Assembly: GCA_030762175.1 (NCBI GenBank)
Contig: JAUJEO010000019.1
Span: 3,168,001 to 3,232,000 of the forward strand
DNA: 64,000 nt
Direction: 5' to 3'
Source: Metallyticus violacea
Lineage: Eukaryota > Arthropoda > Insecta > Mantodea > Metallyticidae
Below are positions 61,601 through 64,000 of the stretch, one piece after another; position 1 is the stretch's first letter, and each line of letters starts with the position of its first letter. The notes below the pieces were generated by a model. The model searched no databases. It was not told the origin of the DNA and saw only the letters and a program-made list of their open reading frames with translations. The position numbers were made by a program, and so were the translations under genes.

Positions 61601-64000
61601 GTTATCTCAAATAAGAACGGAAAAAAGTGATTCAAACGACGTTTCCAAACTTCGAAAATTTTTTTTTTTCTTTTCGAGAATTTTTGCGCATAATATGCTT
61701 TACTGAGGCTATCAAACTAGTATAATGAAAGAGAACCAGTTATCTCAAATAAGAACGGGAAAAAAGTGATTCTAACGAAGTTTCCAAACTTCGAAAAAAT
61801 TTTTTCTTCTTTTCGAGATTCTTTGCGCATAATATGCTTCTCTGAGGCTATCAAACTAGTATAATGAAAGAGAACAAGTTATCTCAAACAAGAACGGAAA
61901 AAAAGTGATTCTAACGAAGTTTCGAAACTTCCAAAAAAATTTTTTTTCTTTTCGAGATTCTTTGCGCATAATATGCTTTTCTGAGGCTATCAAACTGTAT
62001 AATGAAAGAGAACCAGTTATCTCAAATAAGAACGGAAAAAAAGTGATTCTAACGAAGTTTTCAAACTTCGAAAAAATTTGTCTTCTTTTCGAGATTCTTT
62101 GCGCATAATATGCTTTACTGAGGCTATCAAACTAGTATAATGAAAGAGAACCAGTTATCTCAAATAAGAACGGAAAAAAGTGATTCAAACGACGTTTCCA
62201 AACTTCGAAAAAAATTTTTTTTCTTTTCGAGATTCTTTGCGCATAATATGCTTTACTGAGGCTATCAAACTAATATAATGAAAGAGAACCAGTTATCTCA
62301 AATAGGAACGGAAAAAAGTGATTCAAACGACGTTTCCAAACTTCGAAAAAATTTTTTTTTCTTTTCGAGATTCTTTGCGCATAATATGCTTTACTGAGGC
62401 TATCAAACTAGTATAATGAAAGAGAACCAGTTATCTCAAATAAGAACGGAAAAAAGTGATTGAAACGACGTTTCCAAACTTCGAAAAAAATTTTTTTTCT
62501 TTTCGAGATTCTTTGCGCATAATATGCTTTACTGAGGCTATCAAACTAGTAATATGAAAGAGAACCAGTTATCTCAAATAAGAACGGAAAAAAAGTGATT
62601 CTAACGAAGTTTCCAAACTTCGAAAAAATTTTTTTTCTTTTCGAGATTCTTTGCTTATAATATGCTTTTCTGAGGCTATCAAAGTAGTATAATGAAAGAG
62701 AACCAGTTATCTCAAATAAGAACCGAAAAAAAGTGATTCTAACGAATTTTCCAAACTTCGAAATACATTTTTTTTCTTTTCGAGATTCTTTGCGCATAAT
62801 ATGCTTTTCTGAGGCTATCAAACTAGTATAATGAAAGAGAACCAGTTATCTCAAATAAGAAAGGAAAAAAAGTGATTCTAACGAAGTTTCCAAACTTCGA
62901 AAAATTTTTTTTTCTTTTCGAGATTCTTTGCGCATAATATGCTTTTCTGAGGCTATCAAACTAGTATAATGAAAGAGAACCAGTTAACTCAAATAAGAAT
63001 GGAAAAAAAGTGATTCTAAGAAAGTTTCTAAGCTTCGAAAAAAATTTTTTTTCATTTCGAGATTCTTTGCGCATAATATGCTTTTCTGAGGCTATCAAAC
63101 TAGTATAATGAAAGAGAACCAGTTATCTCAAATAAGAACGGAAAAAAGTGATTCAAACGACGTTTCCAAACTTCGAAAAATTTTTTTTTTCTTTTCGAGA
63201 TTTTTTGCGCATAATATGCTTTACTGAGGCTATCAAACTAGTATAATGAAAGAGAACCAGTTATCTCAAATAAGAACGGAAAAAAAGTGATTCTAACGAA
63301 GTTTCCAAACTTCGAAAAAAAATTTTCTTCTTTTCGAGATTCTTTGCGCATAATATTCTTCTCTGAGGCTATCAAACTAGTATAATGAAAGAGAACAAGT
63401 TATCTCAAACAAGAACGGAAAAAAAGTGATTCTAACGAAGTTTCCAAACTTCGAAAAAAATTTTTTTTCTTTTCGAGATTCTTTGCGCATAATATGCTTT
63501 TCTGAGGCTATCAAACTGTATAATGAAAGAGAACTAGTTATCTCAAATAAGAACGGAAAAAAGTGATTCTAACGACGTTTCCAAACTTCGAAAAAAATTT
63601 TTCTTCTTTTCGAGATTCTTTGCGCATAATATGCTTCTCTGAGGCTATCAAACTAGTATAATGAAACAGAACAAGTTATCTCAAACAAGAACGGAAAAAA
63701 AGTGATTCTAACGAAGTTTCGAAACTTCGAAAAAAATTTTTTTTCTTTTCGAGATTCTTTGCGCATAATATGCTTTTCTGAGGCTATCAAACTGTATAAT
63801 GAAAGAGAACTAGTTATCTCAAATAAGAACAGAAAAAAGTGATTCTAACGACGTTTCCAAACTTCGAAAAAAAATTTTTTTCTTTTCGAGTTTCTTTGCG
63901 CATAATATGCTTTTCTGAGGCTATCAAACTACTATAATGAAAGAGAACCAGTTTTCTCAAATAAGAACGGAAAAAAGTGATTTAAACGACGTTTCCAAAC
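58610..64000. repeat. Right-hand satellite segment to the window edge
   Basis: The segment resembles HOR-B in its marker order (CTAGCATAATG, CCAGTTAGCTC, GAGTCTATC, GTTTCGAAACTTCC, GGCCAACAAAC) with local changes. The TTATTTCAAATAAG/GATTTAAACGACG monomer occurs twice in a row, near 60,075 and 60,213. A GAATGG/CATTTCGAG monomer near 60,640 replaces the 138-bp-type monomer found at the matching place near 34,450. From 60,480 to 63,590 it is colinear with 34,290-37,400. No gene is present, and the array continues past the window. Confidence 0.8.
63380..63940. repeat. 277-bp dimer duplicated at the right end
   Basis: A pair of monomers occurs twice in succession, with about 277 bp between matching points. 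The pair is a GAACAAG/CAAACAAG copy followed by a CTGTATAATG/GAACTAG copy. GAACTAGTTATC occurs near 63,531 and 63,808. Relative to 37,320-37,430 the offset changes from 26,190 to about 26,467 bp across this point, which confirms a two-monomer gain. Confidence 0.75.

Larger units (their letters stand above)
1..64000. repeat. Uninterrupted 138/139-bp satellite DNA array
   Basis: Every part of the window is a copy of one A+T-rich unit of 138 or 139 bp, all in the same orientation. Each copy can be recognised by the anchor GCATAATATGC followed by GAGGCTATCAAAC, GTATAATGAAAGAGAACC, TCTCAAATAAGAACGG, GTTTCCAAACTTCG and TTTTCGAGATTCTTTGCG. Successive anchors near the start lie at 1, 139, 277 and 416, which gives the period directly. 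No insertion, inversion or unrelated spacer was seen, and both window ends fall inside the array. Copies differ by scattered substitutions and 1-4 bp indels, and are arranged in higher-order repeats described separately. Tandem satellites of this monomer size are typical of eukaryotic centromeric or heterochromatic DNA. That location is inferred, and the family and species are not recognised. Confidence 0.99.

Noticed and set aside
1..64000. CRISPR array
   Set aside because: There is no alternation of short constant repeats and unique spacers. The whole 138/139-bp unit is repeated, and variation is scattered substitutions.
1..64000. Arabidopsis 178-bp, human alpha-satellite (171-bp) or cereal CentO/CentC-type satellite
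   Set aside because: The period and sequence differ from what I know of these families. The cereal 137-bp class (sorghum, pearl millet) is close in length only; I saw no sequence reason to assign it.
1..64000. A hidden gene system (defence, biosynthetic or mobile) in the window
   Set aside because: I read both strands end to end and found only satellite. No non-repeat stretch of even one monomer length was seen.

Overview
The whole window is one uninterrupted satellite DNA array. A unit of 138 or 139 bp repeats head to tail in a single orientation from the first base to the last. Dividing 64,000 by about 138.7 gives roughly 460 copies; this is an estimate, not a count. The window starts and ends inside the array. 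I see no protein-coding gene, rRNA, tRNA, transposon, CRISPR array, telomere repeat or unrelated spacer. A monomer this long in an array of this size points to a eukaryotic chromosome, most plausibly centromeric, pericentromeric or other heterochromatin (sex or B chromosome and subtelomere remain possible). I do not recognise the monomer as a named satellite family and cannot name the organism or clade.

Monomer anatomy (reference copy 1-138): about 31% G+C. One half holds three short dyad symmetries: GCATA-A-TATGC; CGAAGTTT-CC-AAACTTCG; and TCGAAAA paired with TTTTCGA around an A-run/T-run block. The other half is a mostly non-palindromic A-rich stretch. Two main subfamilies differ by linked variants. 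The 139-bp type has seven A's, then GTGATTCTAACGAAG. The 138-bp type has six A's, then GTGATTCAAACGACG. Further private variants (CATTTATC, CTAGCATAATG, CCAGTTAGCTC, CTGTATAATG, GGCCAACAAA, ATTGTTTTC and others) let individual monomers be tracked.

Layout: the array is a mosaic of higher-order repeats (HORs). About 840-5,880 is HOR-A, a 2,635-bp (19-monomer) unit in about 1.9 copies. About 5,880-15,275 is a mosaic with 2,220-bp and 1,801-bp displaced duplications. About 15,275-26,270 is HOR-B, a 4,994-bp (36-monomer) unit in about 2.2 copies, with a nested 972-bp (7-monomer) repeat. About 26,270-37,400 holds rearranged and deleted HOR-B pieces plus a 1.35-kb segment repeated at a 1,521-bp offset. 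About 37,400-46,500 is HOR-C, a 19/20-monomer unit with several shortened copies that shares its marker order with HOR-A. About 48,400-56,760 is HOR-D, a 4,297-bp (31-monomer) unit in about 1.9 copies. About 54,000-58,610 is colinear with 7,430-11,900. About 60,480-63,590 is colinear with 34,290-37,400.

No genes act together here. The biology is structural: repeated unequal exchange or amplification, with near-identical copies indicating recent homogenisation, and possible kinetochore or heterochromatin function inferred from the dyads and A/T tracts. All open reading frames are by-products of a 138-bp unit being exactly 46 codons. Block boundaries were read by eye from diagnostic variants and are good to roughly half a monomer.
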